Source: Nocardioides sp. REDSEA-S33_B3 (GTDB taxonomy: Bacteria; Actinomycetota; Actinomycetes; Propionibacteriales; Nocardioidaceae). Taken from it: 64,000 nucleotides of DNA. Below, piece by piece: positions 7,551-16,196 of the stretch (positions within the stretch are counted from its first letter, which is position 1; every line of letters begins with the position of its first letter). The stretch lies in contig LUPK01000057.1 of NCBI GenBank assembly GCA_001627335.1, forward strand, positions 1 through 64,000. The letters are read 5' to 3'. The notes beneath the pieces are model-generated. The model did not search any database and was not told where the DNA came from. It worked only from the letters and a program-made list of their open reading frames with translations. Made by a program: the position numbers and the translations under genes.

Positions 7551-8270
7551 TCAGCCGTCCTGGCCGAGCTGCACCCACAGCGTGTAGCGGTCGGCGCGGT
7601 AGACCGAACGGGACACCTCGACGACCTTCTCGCCGGAGACCGCGCGGCGCGAGTGCCGCAGCACCGCGCTCATCGGGTCGACCTCCAGCAGCGAGGACTC
7701 CTCGCCGGTCGCCTTGTCGGCGTTGACCGAGTCCTCGGCCCAGGTGGGGCGCAGCCCACGCGACTCCAGGGAGTCGTAGAGGCTGGTCGGCATGCCGCTC
7801 TGCAGGAAGCCGGGCAGCAGCACCTCGTTGAGGTAGGCGTCCTCGATGCACATCGGCACCCCGTCGGCGCGACGCAGGCGGCGCCAGTGGATGACCGCGT
7901 CGCCCTCGGTCAGCGCCAGCGCCCGGGCGACACCCGGGCCGGCCTGCTCACGGCGGGCCAGCAGCGTCTGGCTCTCGGCGAGCATGCCGCGCCGGGTCAT
8001 CTCCTCGGTGTAGCCGGTGATCCGGCTCGCGGTGCGTCGGGGTCGCGCCACGAACGTGCCCCGACCCGGGATCCGCTCGAGGAGGCCCTCGACGACCAGC
8101 GCGTCCATGGCCTGGCGCACCGTCATCCTGGCCACGCCGAAGTGCTGGACCAGCTCGCGCTCGGACGGCGCCGGTGACCCCGGCGCTGATCCGGTCACGA
8201 GGTTGCGGACGTACTCACGGACCTGGACGTGCTTGAGCGCCCGACCGTCCGTCACGAGAACCTCATCCAC
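7551..8270 (-). CDS. GntR family regulator with UTRA effector domain (HutC/DasR-like)
   Basis: A 239-residue transcription factor. The N-terminal winged helix is clear in PSERELVQHFGVARMTVRQA and LVVEGLLERIPGRGTFV, the standard GntR recognition region. From about residue 85 the UTRA domain follows (ITGYTEEMTRRGM, then WRRLRRADGVPMCIEDAYLN and VSRSVYRADRYTLWVQL), the fold that senses phosphosugars or similar small molecules in DasR, NagR and HutC. The start GTG at 8270 has a TAGTCT box 7 bases upstream (leaderless pattern); a GTG at 8255 preceded by GATGAGG is the alternative. No transporter or sugar gene adjoins it, so the effector cannot be guessed. Confidence 0.85.
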   Translation of the reverse strand: MDEVLVTDGRALKHVQVREYVRNLVTGSAPGSPAPSERELVQHFGVARMTVRQAMDALVVEGLLERIPGRGTFVARPRRTASRITGYTEEMTRRGMLAESQTLLARREQAGPGVARALALTEGDAVIHWRRLRRADGVPMCIEDAYLNEVLLPGFLQSGMPTSLYDSLESRGLRPTWAEDSVNADKATGEESSLLEVDPMSAVLRHSRRAVSGEKVVEVSRSVYRADRYTLWVQLGQDG

Positions 8271-8277
8271 GCTCAGC

Positions 8278-8283
8278 AGACTA
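8278..8283 (-). promoter_or_regulatory. -10 box (TAGTCT) for the GntR gene
   Basis: TAGTCT on the minus strand ends 7 bases before the GTG at 8270, indicating a leaderless message. Confidence 0.45.
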
Positions 8284-8424
8284 GACAACCTGGTGCGGCA
8301 TCGGGCCGGATCCGCGAAATCCGTCCCTTACCACGGTCCGGACCCGTCACACCACGTGAGCGGGCACGAGTTGCCAAAGCGTCGGGCGCATCCGGGCAAC
8401 ACTCGCCGCGTGGGCGCGGACGTC

Positions 8425-10962
8425 CTACTCGGTCGCGATGGCCTGCAGGACGTCGAGGCGCGCGGCGCGGCGGGCCGGGAGGACCGCGGCGAGCACGCCG
8501 ACCATCACCGCGAGCACGAGGTAGACCGCGAGCTGGCCCCAGGGCACCGAGATGACCTCGAGGCCCTCGTCACGCAGGGCGGTCATCATGACCACGCCGA
8601 AGAGCACCCCGAGGACGACGCCCAGCACCGCGCCGAGCACGGAGATGGCGACCGACTCCAGCGTCACCATCCGGCGCAGCTGTCCCCGCCCCAGGCCGAC
8701 GGCGCGCAGCAGACCCACCTCGCGGGTGCGCTCGATGACCGAGAGCGCCAGGGTGTTGACGATGCCGAGCACGGCGATGACCAGGGCCAGGCCCAGCAGC
8801 GCGAACACCATGAGCACCAGCTGCTCGATCGGCTCGCGCTGGACCTCGGCGTACTCCTGCTGGTCCTGGGCGGCCAGCGTCGGCTGGTCCGCGAGCACCT
8901 CGTCGATGCGCTCGCCGAGGACGTCGGCCGCGGTGCCGTCGCCGAACACGACGAGCATCCGGTCCTGGTCGGCGAAGCCGGCGCGGCCGCTGAAGGCCTC
9001 TGGCGAGACCAGCGCGGTGGCCGGCACGACCGGGTTGGCGGCGTAGGTGCCGGCGACGGTCCACTCCTGCTCCCCGCCGGGCACCTCGAGCACCACCGTG
9101 TCGCCGGGCCGGACGTCGGCGTCGTCGGCGACCTGCTCGGCCAGCAGCACCTCGCGGTCGCCGCTGGGGGGCCGGGAGCCGTCGAGCAGCTCCAGCCCCA
9201 GGAGGTCGAGGTCCTCGCCGCTCACGGCACCGACGAAGACGAAGTCGCCCTCGAGCCGGGCCACGTCGTAGCGCTCGACCGCCACGCGGTCCACGCCCTC
9301 CACGTCGACCAGGGCCTCGGCCACGCTCGGCGAGAACGGACCGCCGAAGACGTTGGTGACGACGTAGTCGCCGACGAAGCTGTCCTCGATCTGCTGGTCG
9401 ACCGACGCGGACGCGGAGGCGCCGGCGATCGACATCGTCCCGGCCAGCGCGAGCCCGATCATCAGCGCGGAGGCGGTGGCCGCGGTGCGCCGCGGGTTGC
9501 GCAGGGTGTTCTGCCCCGCCAGGACCCCGACGGTGCCGAAGACCCGGCGGAAGAGCGCGGCCGCGGCGCCCAGCAGCGGCATCGAGAGCAGCGGCGAGGC
9601 CGCGGTGACGCCCAGCAGCACGGCCAGGACCCCGCCGCCGACCACCCAGCCGGCGTACGCGGTGTCGCCGAAGAGACCCACGAGCAGAGCGGCGCCGCCG
9701 AGCACCGCCAGCACCAGCCCGACCACGAGCCGGCGACGCAGGGAGGACTCCGGCAGCGCGACGTCGTCACGCAGCGCCTGGACCGGGGCGATGCGACCGG
9801 TGCGCAGGGCGGGGACCAGCGCGGCGGCGACGGTCACGAGGACCGCGACGGAGTACGCCGCCAGCGGGGTGCGGGCCGCGATCACCAGCGGCTGACCGGA
9901 CAGGTCGAGGCCCGCCTGCGCGAAGAGCGCGGCCAATGCCTGGGCCAGCAGGATGCCGAGCCCCAGGCCGAGCGTGCCACCGAGGACGCCGAGCACCAGG
10001 GCCTCGACCAGCACCGAGACCGTGACCTGGCGGCGGCTCGCGCCCAGGGCCCGCAGCAGCGCGAGCTCGCGGGAGCGCTGGGCCACCAGGATCGAGAAGG
10101 TGTTGACGATGAGGAAGGCCCCCACGACCAGGGCGACGCCGGCGAAGACCAGCAGGAAGGTCTCCAGGAAGCCGATCGCCTCCTGGAGGTCGGCGGCGTT
10201 GGACTCGGCGGCCTCGTCACCGGTGACGGCCTCGAGGTCGGCGTCGATCACCTCGCGCACCTGCTCGACCAGCTCGTCCTGGCTGACCCCGTCGGCCGCG
10301 GTGACCCAGACCTCGGTCCAGGCGTCCTGCCCGCCGAGGAACAGGTCCTGGGCGGTGGCGGGGTCGAAGGCGGCGAGGGTGGCGCCGTTGAGCGAGCCCC
10401 CGTCGGCGAAGTCGGCCAGGCCCACCAGCGTGGGCTCGACCCGCGCCTGCTCGCCCGGGGTCTGGATCGGCACGGTGTCACCCAGGGAGTAGCCGGCCCG
10501 GTCGGCGGTGCGGGTGTCGAGCACGACGTCCTCGGGACCCTCGGGCGCACGCCCCTCCACGATCACCAGGCCCTCGCGCCCGTCGACGGCGGGAGCGTCG
10601 CTCCACCCCTGGCCGAGGGCGGGCGGGCCGAACCCGCCGACGGGCCGGTCGTCGGTGTCGATGACGTAGACGCCGATCGAGGCCACCTGGCCGTCGGCGC
10701 GGGCGGCGCCGGGCAGGGCCGCGAGCTCGTCGACCACGTCGCCGGGGACGGTCCGCGACCCCGGCGGCCCGCCGCCCTGGCCGTCGGGTCGGACCACGAC
10801 GTCGCCTGCCGAGGAGGCGAAGATCGAGTCGAAGGAGCGCTGCAGGGTGTCGGAGAAGACCAGGGTGCCGACGACGAAGGAGACACCGAGCACGATCGCG
10901 AAGGTGCTCATCAGCAGCCGCACCTTGCGGCCGAGCAGGCTGCGCAGGGAGACCCGGAGCAC
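8425..10962 (-). CDS. ABC transporter permease with two FtsX domains
   Basis: An 845-residue inner-membrane protein of the MacB/FtsX type. It has an N-terminal anchor (about 17-37, LLMSTFAIVLGVSFVVGTLV), a long extracytoplasmic domain to about residue 260, a first FtsX block of three membrane helices (about 270-400), a central pair (about 420-470), a second extracytoplasmic region and a second FtsX block at the C-terminus (about 725-840). Such permeases couple ATP hydrolysis to extracytoplasmic events or export of lipids, lipoproteins or peptides, and do not import. The GTG start lies 3 bp after the stop of the ATPase gene, so the two are translated together. Substrate unknown. Confidence 0.85.
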   Translation of the reverse strand: MLRVSLRSLLGRKVRLLMSTFAIVLGVSFVVGTLVFSDTLQRSFDSIFASSAGDVVVRPDGQGGGPPGSRTVPGDVVDELAALPGAARADGQVASIGVYVIDTDDRPVGGFGPPALGQGWSDAPAVDGREGLVIVEGRAPEGPEDVVLDTRTADRAGYSLGDTVPIQTPGEQARVEPTLVGLADFADGGSLNGATLAAFDPATAQDLFLGGQDAWTEVWVTAADGVSQDELVEQVREVIDADLEAVTGDEAAESNAADLQEAIGFLETFLLVFAGVALVVGAFLIVNTFSILVAQRSRELALLRALGASRRQVTVSVLVEALVLGVLGGTLGLGLGILLAQALAALFAQAGLDLSGQPLVIAARTPLAAYSVAVLVTVAAALVPALRTGRIAPVQALRDDVALPESSLRRRLVVGLVLAVLGGAALLVGLFGDTAYAGWVVGGGVLAVLLGVTAASPLLSMPLLGAAAALFRRVFGTVGVLAGQNTLRNPRRTAATASALMIGLALAGTMSIAGASASASVDQQIEDSFVGDYVVTNVFGGPFSPSVAEALVDVEGVDRVAVERYDVARLEGDFVFVGAVSGEDLDLLGLELLDGSRPPSGDREVLLAEQVADDADVRPGDTVVLEVPGGEQEWTVAGTYAANPVVPATALVSPEAFSGRAGFADQDRMLVVFGDGTAADVLGERIDEVLADQPTLAAQDQQEYAEVQREPIEQLVLMVFALLGLALVIAVLGIVNTLALSVIERTREVGLLRAVGLGRGQLRRMVTLESVAISVLGAVLGVVLGVLFGVVMMTALRDEGLEVISVPWGQLAVYLVLAVMVGVLAAVLPARRAARLDVLQAIATE

Positions 10963-10965
10963 GGC

Positions 10966-11730
10966 TCAGGCCTCCTGGGCCGAGGCGTCGTCGCGCGGGG
11001 CGGCGGCCTCGGTCATCCGGGTCATGACCTCGAGCACGGCGTCCCGGTCAGGTGCGCGCAGCTCGTCGACGACGCGACCGTCGGCGAGGAAGACGACCCG
11101 GTCGGTGTAGGCGGCCGCGACGGGGTCGTGGGTGACCATGACGATCGTCTGCTGGTGCTCGTCGACGCTGCGGCGCAGCAGGCTGAGCACCTCCGCACCC
11201 GAGCGGCTGTCGAGGTTGCCGGTCGGCTCGTCGGCGAAGACGATCCGCGGCCGGCTGACCAGGGCGCGCGCCACCGCGACGCGCTGCTGCTGGCCCCCGG
11301 AGAGCTGGTTGGGCCGGTGCCCCAGCCGGTCGGCCAGCCCCACGGTCGCGACCACCTGGTCGAACCACTCCGCGTCGGGGCGGCGCCCGGCGATGGCCAG
11401 CGGCAGCAGGACGTTCTCCTTCGCGGTGAGCGTCGGCACCAGGTTGAAGGACTGGAAGACGAACCCGATCTCGTCGCGCCGCAGCGCGGTCAACGCCTTG
11501 TCCTTCAGCCCGGTCAGCTCGACGTCGCCGATGCGCACCGACCCCGAGTCGGCGGTGTCGAGGGCCGCGCAGCAGTGCATGAGCGTGGACTTGCCCGAGC
11601 CGCTGGGGCCCATGACCGCCGTGAACTCCCCCGCCCCGATGTCGAGGCTCACGCCGTCGAGGGCGCGCACTTCCGTCTGGCCCGAGCCGTAGATCTTCGT
11701 CAGGTCACGCACGCTGGCCGCCACGGTCAT
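10966..11730 (-). CDS. ABC transporter ATP-binding protein (LolD/MacB type)
   Basis: A 254-residue ATPase partner of the following FtsX-type permease. Walker A GPSGSGKST is at 41-49, the signature LSGGQQQRVAVARAL and Walker B IVFADEPTGNLDS are intact, followed by the D-loop and the switch histidine in VMVTHDPVAA. The family-specific early motif GSGQTEVRALDGVSLDI marks the LolD/MacB group. The ATG at 11730 is used since homologous sequence begins there; the frame extends upstream to 11778 without a better start. It forms a two-gene operon with the permease. No substrate-binding gene is present, as is normal for this family. Confidence 0.88.
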   Translation of the reverse strand: MTVAASVRDLTKIYGSGQTEVRALDGVSLDIGAGEFTAVMGPSGSGKSTLMHCCAALDTADSGSVRIGDVELTGLKDKALTALRRDEIGFVFQSFNLVPTLTAKENVLLPLAIAGRRPDAEWFDQVVATVGLADRLGHRPNQLSGGQQQRVAVARALVSRPRIVFADEPTGNLDSRSGAEVLSLLRRSVDEHQQTIVMVTHDPVAAAYTDRVVFLADGRVVDELRAPDRDAVLEVMTRMTEAAAPRDDASAQEA

Positions 11731-11824
11731 GGGCACCACTGTGTCGGACCGCGCCGACGGCGCGCCACCGGGTTCCACCCCGAGCCGACCCCGGGCCGAC
11801 CCCGAGAACCGAGCGTGTCCCCCC

Positions 11825-11856
11825 GCCGAGCCGGCGTATCAACACGCCGGCTCGGC
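11825..11856. repeat. Palindromic repeat element (copy 1 of 3)
   Basis: Arms GCCGAGCCGGCGT (11825-11837) and ACGCCGGCTCGGC (11844-11856) are perfectly complementary around the loop ATCAAC. Two further copies with the same GGCGTATCAACACGCC core occur at 36898-36963, so this is a dispersed REP-like element rather than a gene-specific terminator. Confidence 0.8.
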
Positions 11857-11913
11857 ACGACGACGCGGGCCGACACGCCCGCACGTCGTCGAACACGTGT
11901 TCGATCAAAGGCG

Positions 11914-11919
11914 TAGGCT
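11914..11919 (+). promoter_or_regulatory. -10 box (TAGGCT) for the AlkB-like gene
   Basis: TAGGCT ends 6 bases before the ATG at 11926; no ribosome binding site is present. Leaderless pattern. Confidence 0.5.
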
Positions 11920-11925
11920 GGCGCC

Positions 11926-12552
11926 ATGGACTTCCAGGGCACCCTCTTCGCCGACCAGCCGCAGGGGCGCGAGTCGCTGGCGGACGCGCTGGCCGGGGCG
12001 GAGCGGCACGCGCTCACCCACGGCGCCTGGATCGACGTACGCCGGACCTGGCTGCCCGAGCCCGACGACGTCTTCGACGCCCTGGTCTCGCGGGTCCCCT
12101 GGCGCGCCGAGCGGCGGCAGATGTACGACCGCCTCGTCGACGTCCCCCGGCTGGTCTACACCTACATGATCGACCAGGAGCTGCCGCACCCCTCGCTCAC
12201 CGAGGCCCGCGAGGCCCTCAGCGAGCACTACGCCGGCGAGCTGGGCGAGCCGTTCCGCACGGCCGGGTGCTGCTACTACCGCGACGGACGTGACAGCGTG
12301 GCCTGGCACGGCGACACCATCGGTCGCGGCTCCACGCACGACACCATGGTCGCCATCGTCTCGGTGGGCGATCCGCGACGACTCATGCTGCGGCCGCGGG
12401 GCGGCGGCGAGAGCCTGGCCTTCGAGCTGGGGCACGGCGACCTGCTCGTGATGGGCGGCAGCTGCCAGCGCACGTGGGAGCACGCGGTCCCCAAGGTCGC
12501 CTCCGCCGGGCCGCGCCTCTCCGTGCAGTTCCGACCCTTCGGCGTCTTCTGA
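11926..12552 (+). CDS. AlkB-family alpha-ketoglutarate-dependent dioxygenase
   Basis: A 208-residue Fe(II)/2-oxoglutarate dioxygenase of the AlkB family, which oxidatively removes alkyl groups from nucleic acid bases. The iron ligands are visible: His128 and Asp130 in VAWHGDTIG and His186 in TWEHAVPK; Arg197 in GPRLSVQFR and Arg203 fit the co-substrate and base-binding arginines (the RxxxxxR signature). The N-terminal half has LFADQPQ and the YTYMIDQELP region typical of actinobacterial AlkB homologues, which are shorter than two-domain Ada fusions. It is monocistronic with a leaderless-type promoter. Divergent from the ABC exporter operon. Confidence 0.88.
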   Translation: MDFQGTLFADQPQGRESLADALAGAERHALTHGAWIDVRRTWLPEPDDVFDALVSRVPWRAERRQMYDRLVDVPRLVYTYMIDQELPHPSLTEAREALSEHYAGELGEPFRTAGCCYYRDGRDSVAWHGDTIGRGSTHDTMVAIVSVGDPRRLMLRPRGGGESLAFELGHGDLLVMGGSCQRTWEHAVPKVASAGPRLSVQFRPFGVF

Positions 12553-12718
12553 CCACCGCCGACTCCTCGCACCGCCCGACGCGTGGGACGCCGCGTCGGC
12601 GCGGCGGGAATCTGACAGGGTGGCCGCTCCAGATCCCCCGCAGGGGTAGCGCAAGGTAAAGCCGTAGGTAAAGGATGTCGCGGGCGACGATCCGCCAGCA
12701 CCCCACAGGAGGCGGAGC

Positions 12719-12874
12719 ATGGACGAGCCCCGGGAGGAGCAGGTCACGATGACACCGCCCCAGGTGGTCACACCGCGTCGTGCCGAGGGGCGGGGTCAGC
12801 TCTTCCTGGTCGGCATCGTCGCCATCGCCATCGCGGTCCTGGTCGTCGTGCTGATGGCGATGATCGGCGACTGA
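12719..12874 (+). CDS. 51-residue single-span membrane protein
   Basis: A small open frame, MDEPREEQVTMTPPQVVTPR at the start, followed by RRAEGRGQ and one hydrophobic helix (about 28-48: LFLVGIVAIAIAVLVVVLMA) ending MIGD. It is supported by a strong ribosome site AGGAGGCGGAGC directly before the ATG and by the sensible topology: an acidic and proline-rich cytosolic tail, positive residues before the helix and a very short C-terminus. I do not recognise a family. It stands alone between the AlkB-like gene and the lemA/DUF2207 genes of the other strand. Confidence 0.65.
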   Translation: MDEPREEQVTMTPPQVVTPRRAEGRGQLFLVGIVAIAIAVLVVVLMAMIGD

Positions 12875-12945
12875 CCGGTCGGATCGACCAGGCGGGACAG
12901 GACGGTCAGGCCAGGACGGTCAGGCCAGGACGGTCTGGCCGGGGA

Positions 12946-13506
12946 TCAGAAGGACACCTGCGGCGGGGCCTGGTGCCCCTGCGGGGCGTCGTAGAACTCC
13001 CGTCGCCCCACGCCGGCGACCCCGGACAGGAACATCCACGGGATCGTCGCCACCAACGTGTTGAGGGTCCGGGTGGCGTCATTGTAGTACTGCCGCGAGA
13101 AGGCGATCTGGTCCTCGGTCTGCGCCAGCTGGCGCTGCAGCTCGGCGAAGTTCTGGTCGGCCTTGAGGTCGGGGTAGGCCTCGGCCACCGCGTTCAACCG
13201 CACCAGCGCCTGCTGCAGGGCAGCGTCCGCCGCGGCCCGGGCCGCCACGTCGTCCCCGCCGGCGGCAGCCGCGACGCCGGCGCGGGCGCGGGTGACCTCC
13301 TCGAAGACCTCGCGCTCGTGGGCGGCGTAGCCCTTGACGGTCTCGACGAGGTTCGGCACCAGCTCGGCGCGACGCGTGAGCTGGACGTCGATCCCGCCCA
13401 GCGCCTCCTGGGCGCCGATGTCGGCGGTGCGCAGCTTGTTGAAGCCGACCACGACGAAGCCGACGACGAGCACGACGACGGCCAGGACGATCAGGAGCGG
13501 GACCAT
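12946..13506 (-). CDS. lemA: LemA family protein
   Basis: A 186-residue LemA protein: an N-terminal membrane helix (about 2-21) followed by a four-helix bundle. Family blocks are VVVGFNKLRTADIGAQEALG, RRAELVPNLVETVKGYAAHE and the C-terminal QLAQTEDQIAFSRQYYNDAT plus TRTLNTLVATIPWMF. The ATG at 13506 follows AGGATGGAG. LemA proteins are membrane-anchored and of unclear function; here, as commonly, the gene is paired with a DUF2207 gene that lies just upstream on the same strand (31 bp apart), suggesting a shared membrane complex. Confidence 0.9.
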   Translation of the reverse strand: MVPLLIVLAVVVLVVGFVVVGFNKLRTADIGAQEALGGIDVQLTRRAELVPNLVETVKGYAAHEREVFEEVTRARAGVAAAAGGDDVAARAAADAALQQALVRLNAVAEAYPDLKADQNFAELQRQLAQTEDQIAFSRQYYNDATRTLNTLVATIPWMFLSGVAGVGRREFYDAPQGHQAPPQVSF

Positions 13507-13537
13507 GGCTCCATCCTGTCGGCACCGTCCCCGGCTG

Positions 13538-15271
13538 TCACCAGGACCCGCCGCCTCCGCCGCCACCGCCACCGCCTCCGCCGCCGCCGGAGGAGGACGA
13601 GGACTGGGTCGCTGCGTACGCCGAGATGGCCGAGCTCATGCTGGCCTCGAGGTCGTGGGTGATGCGGTCGGTCCAGGCCGACCCGGACGAGCCGGCGTAC
13701 CAGGTGGCCCACAGGGGCGCGGGCGGGTCCTCGCCGATCTCGAAGCGGTACTTGTCGGCCCACTCCTTGGCGCAGCCGAAGGCGACCGCCCAGGGCACGA
13801 AGGCGGCGTAGAGGTCGCGGCGCCCGGCGAAGTCGAAGCGCTGCTTGCTCGAGGGTGTCGAGAGCACCCGCTCGAAGCCACCCACCTCCGACCACAGCCG
13901 GCGTCCCAGCGCGGTGCGCCGGGTCCCGGCTCCGGGGGTGAGCAGCGGGGCGGCGCCGACGGCGAGCCCCCCGGGCACGAGCGCCAGCGCGGCCAGGTCG
14001 ACCGGGTTCACCACGACCGTCACCACGCTCAGCCCGATCATCAGCAGCACCAGCAGGGCACCGAAGCCGCCGAGGCCGTGCCGGACGACGGTGCCCGAGT
14101 CACGGCCCCACTGCGCGACGTCCTTCTCGAAGCGGTCGATGCGGGCCGTGAGCTTCTTGCCCGCCTCCACGCTCCCCTTGGTGAAGGTGAAGCGGTCCCC
14201 ACGGGGGACGATGCGGATGGCGTCGCGGGTCACCGGGTCGAGACGGTCCTCGACGTCGCGGTCCCCGGGTCGCTCGATCGTCCAGCCCTCACCGTGCGGC
14301 GTCAGCGTCAGCGCACCCTGCTCGGCCGCGTGCAGGAGCGTGGCGACGTACCGCGGTCGCCCCACCCGCTCACGGGCGACGTAATAGCCCTGGGCCGGGC
14401 CGATGCCGGTGGGCGGGGTGTAGGTGAGCGGGAACCCGGGCGCCCGCTCCCGGGCCCGAGCGGCCAGCAGCGCACCGAGGCCGAGCGCCAGGAGCGCACC
14501 CACGACGACCAGGACCAGCAGCCACACCCGGGTCCCGAGCACCGGGTCGAAGCGCGGCGCCCAGGGCAGCGTCTCCTGGGCGTCGGGCGCGGGCAGGTCG
14601 AGCGTCGCGGTCACGGTGACCGGGGTGCGGGGGGCCAGCGGTCCGGTCACCACGACCACCCGGTCGCTGCCACCGCCGACCGCGGTGCAGCCGCCACGCA
14701 CCCCGTCCCCCTGGTCGCAGGCGACCTCCCCCACCGTCGTGGCCGGGAGCAGGATGGCGACCTCGGCCTCGTCGATGCGCTGGGCCCAGCCGCCGGGCAC
14801 GACGTCCCAGCGCAGCTCGGCCCGGCCGTCCTCGTCCTCGCCCAGCACGTCGGCCAGCTCGTAGGTCAGGCGGTAGGTGTGCGAGCCGGGCGTGAGCGTG
14901 ACGTCGGCGTCGCCGATGCGCCACACGAGGTAGCGCCCGGCGCCCGAGGACTCCGTCACCCAGTCCTCCCGCGCACCGTCGCGGAGCACCTCGACGTCGC
15001 GGGGCCGGACCCGTCCGCCCTCGACGGGGGAGTCGGCGCGGTCGAAGAAGCGGAAGATCCCGTGCCGGTCGGAGGTCGTGACCTCCAGCACGATCGTCTC
15101 GCGGACCCGCGCGGTGCCGTCCTCGCGGACGGTCATCTCCACGTCGTACCGGCTGATCGAGGTGGGCTCGCTGCCGCCCCCGTCCTCCTCCAGCCCGTAG
15201 AAGGCGGCGGGGGCGGCCACGAGCGCGAGGAGGAGGACGAGACCGAGCAGCCGGACGAGGAGTCGGGTCAC
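13538..15271 (-). CDS. DUF2207 domain-containing membrane protein with poly-glycine tail
   Basis: A 577-residue protein beginning with a signal-anchor (LLVRLLGLVLLLALVAAPAA), then the DUF2207 beta-rich extracytoplasmic domain (ISRYDVEMTVREDGTARVRE, residues about 38-240), a membrane helix near 255-280, a cytosolic region, two more membrane helices (about 400-445) and a C-terminal domain containing LYAAFVPWAVAFGCAKEWAD. The extreme C-terminus is SSSSS, then 14 consecutive glycines, then SW; such tails are usual in DUF2207 proteins. The GTG at 15271 is chosen because TAGGCT lies 7 bases upstream. Probably works with LemA. Function unknown. Confidence 0.85.
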   Translation of the reverse strand: MTRLLVRLLGLVLLLALVAAPAAFYGLEEDGGGSEPTSISRYDVEMTVREDGTARVRETIVLEVTTSDRHGIFRFFDRADSPVEGGRVRPRDVEVLRDGAREDWVTESSGAGRYLVWRIGDADVTLTPGSHTYRLTYELADVLGEDEDGRAELRWDVVPGGWAQRIDEAEVAILLPATTVGEVACDQGDGVRGGCTAVGGGSDRVVVVTGPLAPRTPVTVTATLDLPAPDAQETLPWAPRFDPVLGTRVWLLVLVVVGALLALGLGALLAARARERAPGFPLTYTPPTGIGPAQGYYVARERVGRPRYVATLLHAAEQGALTLTPHGEGWTIERPGDRDVEDRLDPVTRDAIRIVPRGDRFTFTKGSVEAGKKLTARIDRFEKDVAQWGRDSGTVVRHGLGGFGALLVLLMIGLSVVTVVVNPVDLAALALVPGGLAVGAAPLLTPGAGTRRTALGRRLWSEVGGFERVLSTPSSKQRFDFAGRRDLYAAFVPWAVAFGCAKEWADKYRFEIGEDPPAPLWATWYAGSSGSAWTDRITHDLEASMSSAISAYAATQSSSSSGGGGGGGGGGGGGGSW

Positions 15272-15278
15272 GCCCCGC

Positions 15279-15284
15279 AGCCTA
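15279..15284 (-). promoter_or_regulatory. -10 box (TAGGCT) for the DUF2207/lemA operon
   Basis: Minus-strand TAGGCT... precisely TAGGCT complement AGCCTA at 15279-15284, 7 bases before the GTG at 15271; leaderless pattern. Confidence 0.45.
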
Positions 15285-15430
15285 GTGTCGCGTCTCAGAC
15301 GTTGTTGCACGGTTGGCGTTCTCAGGGTGTGCGCAACGCAAGGCGCCGGCGCGCAGCCATAGCCGTTCCTCTCGCAAGCGACGGCAACGCAGCGAGGTGC
15401 GTGCCATGGGGGCGCGAAGCGCCCAAGAAC
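15285..15430. other. Gene-free block with protein-like minus-strand frame
   Basis: Less GC-rich than its surroundings and without a start or ribosome site of its own. On the minus strand it reads through as ...LREERLWLRAGALRCAHPEN and stops at 15282. It looks like a displaced or repeated segment rather than part of coxG or the DUF2207 gene; origin unresolved. Confidence 0.35.
15410..15424 (-). terminator. Hairpin downstream of the coxG-like gene
   Basis: GGGCGC (15410-15415) and GCGCCC (15419-15424) pair around a GAA/TTC loop, 43 bp past the stop of the last gene of the molybdenum hydroxylase operon. A short GC hairpin without a U tract, as is common in high-GC actinobacteria. Confidence 0.4.
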
Positions 15431-15466
15431 GTGTGGGACGCGGCACTAGGGGCGGTGCGGCAGCGG

Positions 15467-16189
15467 CTACCGCAGCACCCGGCGTACGACGACGAGCAGT
15501 GCCACCAGTCCCAGGACCGCGGCCAGTCGCGGGCCGTAGGTCCGCAGCAGCACCGGGAGCACGGTCGCCCCCAGGTCCAGCGAGTCGTCGCCCGTCCCGC
15601 TCGGGGCCCTGCTGGTGGACTGGCCCGCAGCCGGTGTCGGACGGGGGGCCGGCGACGGCGTCGGGGGGGCCTGGCCCGCCGCCGCCGGCGTCGGGGTGGG
15701 GGTCTCCCCAGGCTCGTCGGTCGCGACGGGACCGTCGACCGGTGCGGGCGCCCCGAGCCGTTGCTCGAGGCACGCCACGAACTGGCCCAGCAGCTTGTCG
15801 GAGACGTCCTGCATCACCCCGCGACCGAACTGCGCCGGCTTGCCGGTGATCGCCAGGTCGGTGTCGACCTGCACCTCGGTCGACTCCCCCGCCCCGGTCA
15901 TGGCCAGGGTGACCGTCGCGCCGGCCGTGCCGTTGCCCCGCTTGTCCTTGCCCTTGGCCTCCACGACGAACCGGTGCGCCGCGTCGTCCTTCTCCACGAA
16001 GGTGCCCGACCCGGCGTACTGCAGGGCGATCGGGCCGAGCTTGACCTTCACGGTGCCGCGGAAGGTGTCCCCCTCGACGTCGGTGACGACGGCGCCGGGG
16101 AAGCACTCGGCGAGCGCCGCGATGTCCCCGAAGTGCGCCCACGTCGACTCGACGTCGAGGGGGACGGTGAAGTTGTGCCTGAGCTCCAC
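15467..16189 (-). CDS. coxG: CoxG-like SRPBCC membrane-anchored protein
   Basis: A 240-residue protein of the carbon-monoxide-dehydrogenase subunit G family. Residues 1-150 form the SRPBCC/START-like fold (MELRHNFTVPLDVESTWAHF, CFPGAVV, DLAITGKPAQFGRGVMQDVS). A Pro/Ala/Thr-rich linker (about 152-200) leads to a C-terminal membrane helix (about 212-236). In Afipia carboxidovorans CoxG recruits the CO dehydrogenase to the membrane; the C-terminal anchor seen here fits that job. It is the last gene of the operon, 7 bp after the medium subunit. The symbol reflects family, not proven role. Confidence 0.85.
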   Translation of the reverse strand: MELRHNFTVPLDVESTWAHFGDIAALAECFPGAVVTDVEGDTFRGTVKVKLGPIALQYAGSGTFVEKDDAAHRFVVEAKGKDKRGNGTAGATVTLAMTGAGESTEVQVDTDLAITGKPAQFGRGVMQDVSDKLLGQFVACLEQRLGAPAPVDGPVATDEPGETPTPTPAAAGQAPPTPSPAPRPTPAAGQSTSRAPSGTGDDSLDLGATVLPVLLRTYGPRLAAVLGLVALLVVVRRVLR

Positions 16190-16196
16190 GCCTGCC

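Noticed and set aside
8017..11916. A 1299-residue open frame on the plus strand, and similar giant frames at 1-3225 (minus) and 13334-16276 (plus)
   Set aside because: They are antisense shadows of helR, the ABC exporter and the DUF2207/coxG genes, caused by high GC content. They are repetitive in composition (His, Arg, Gly, Gln-rich) and match no family.
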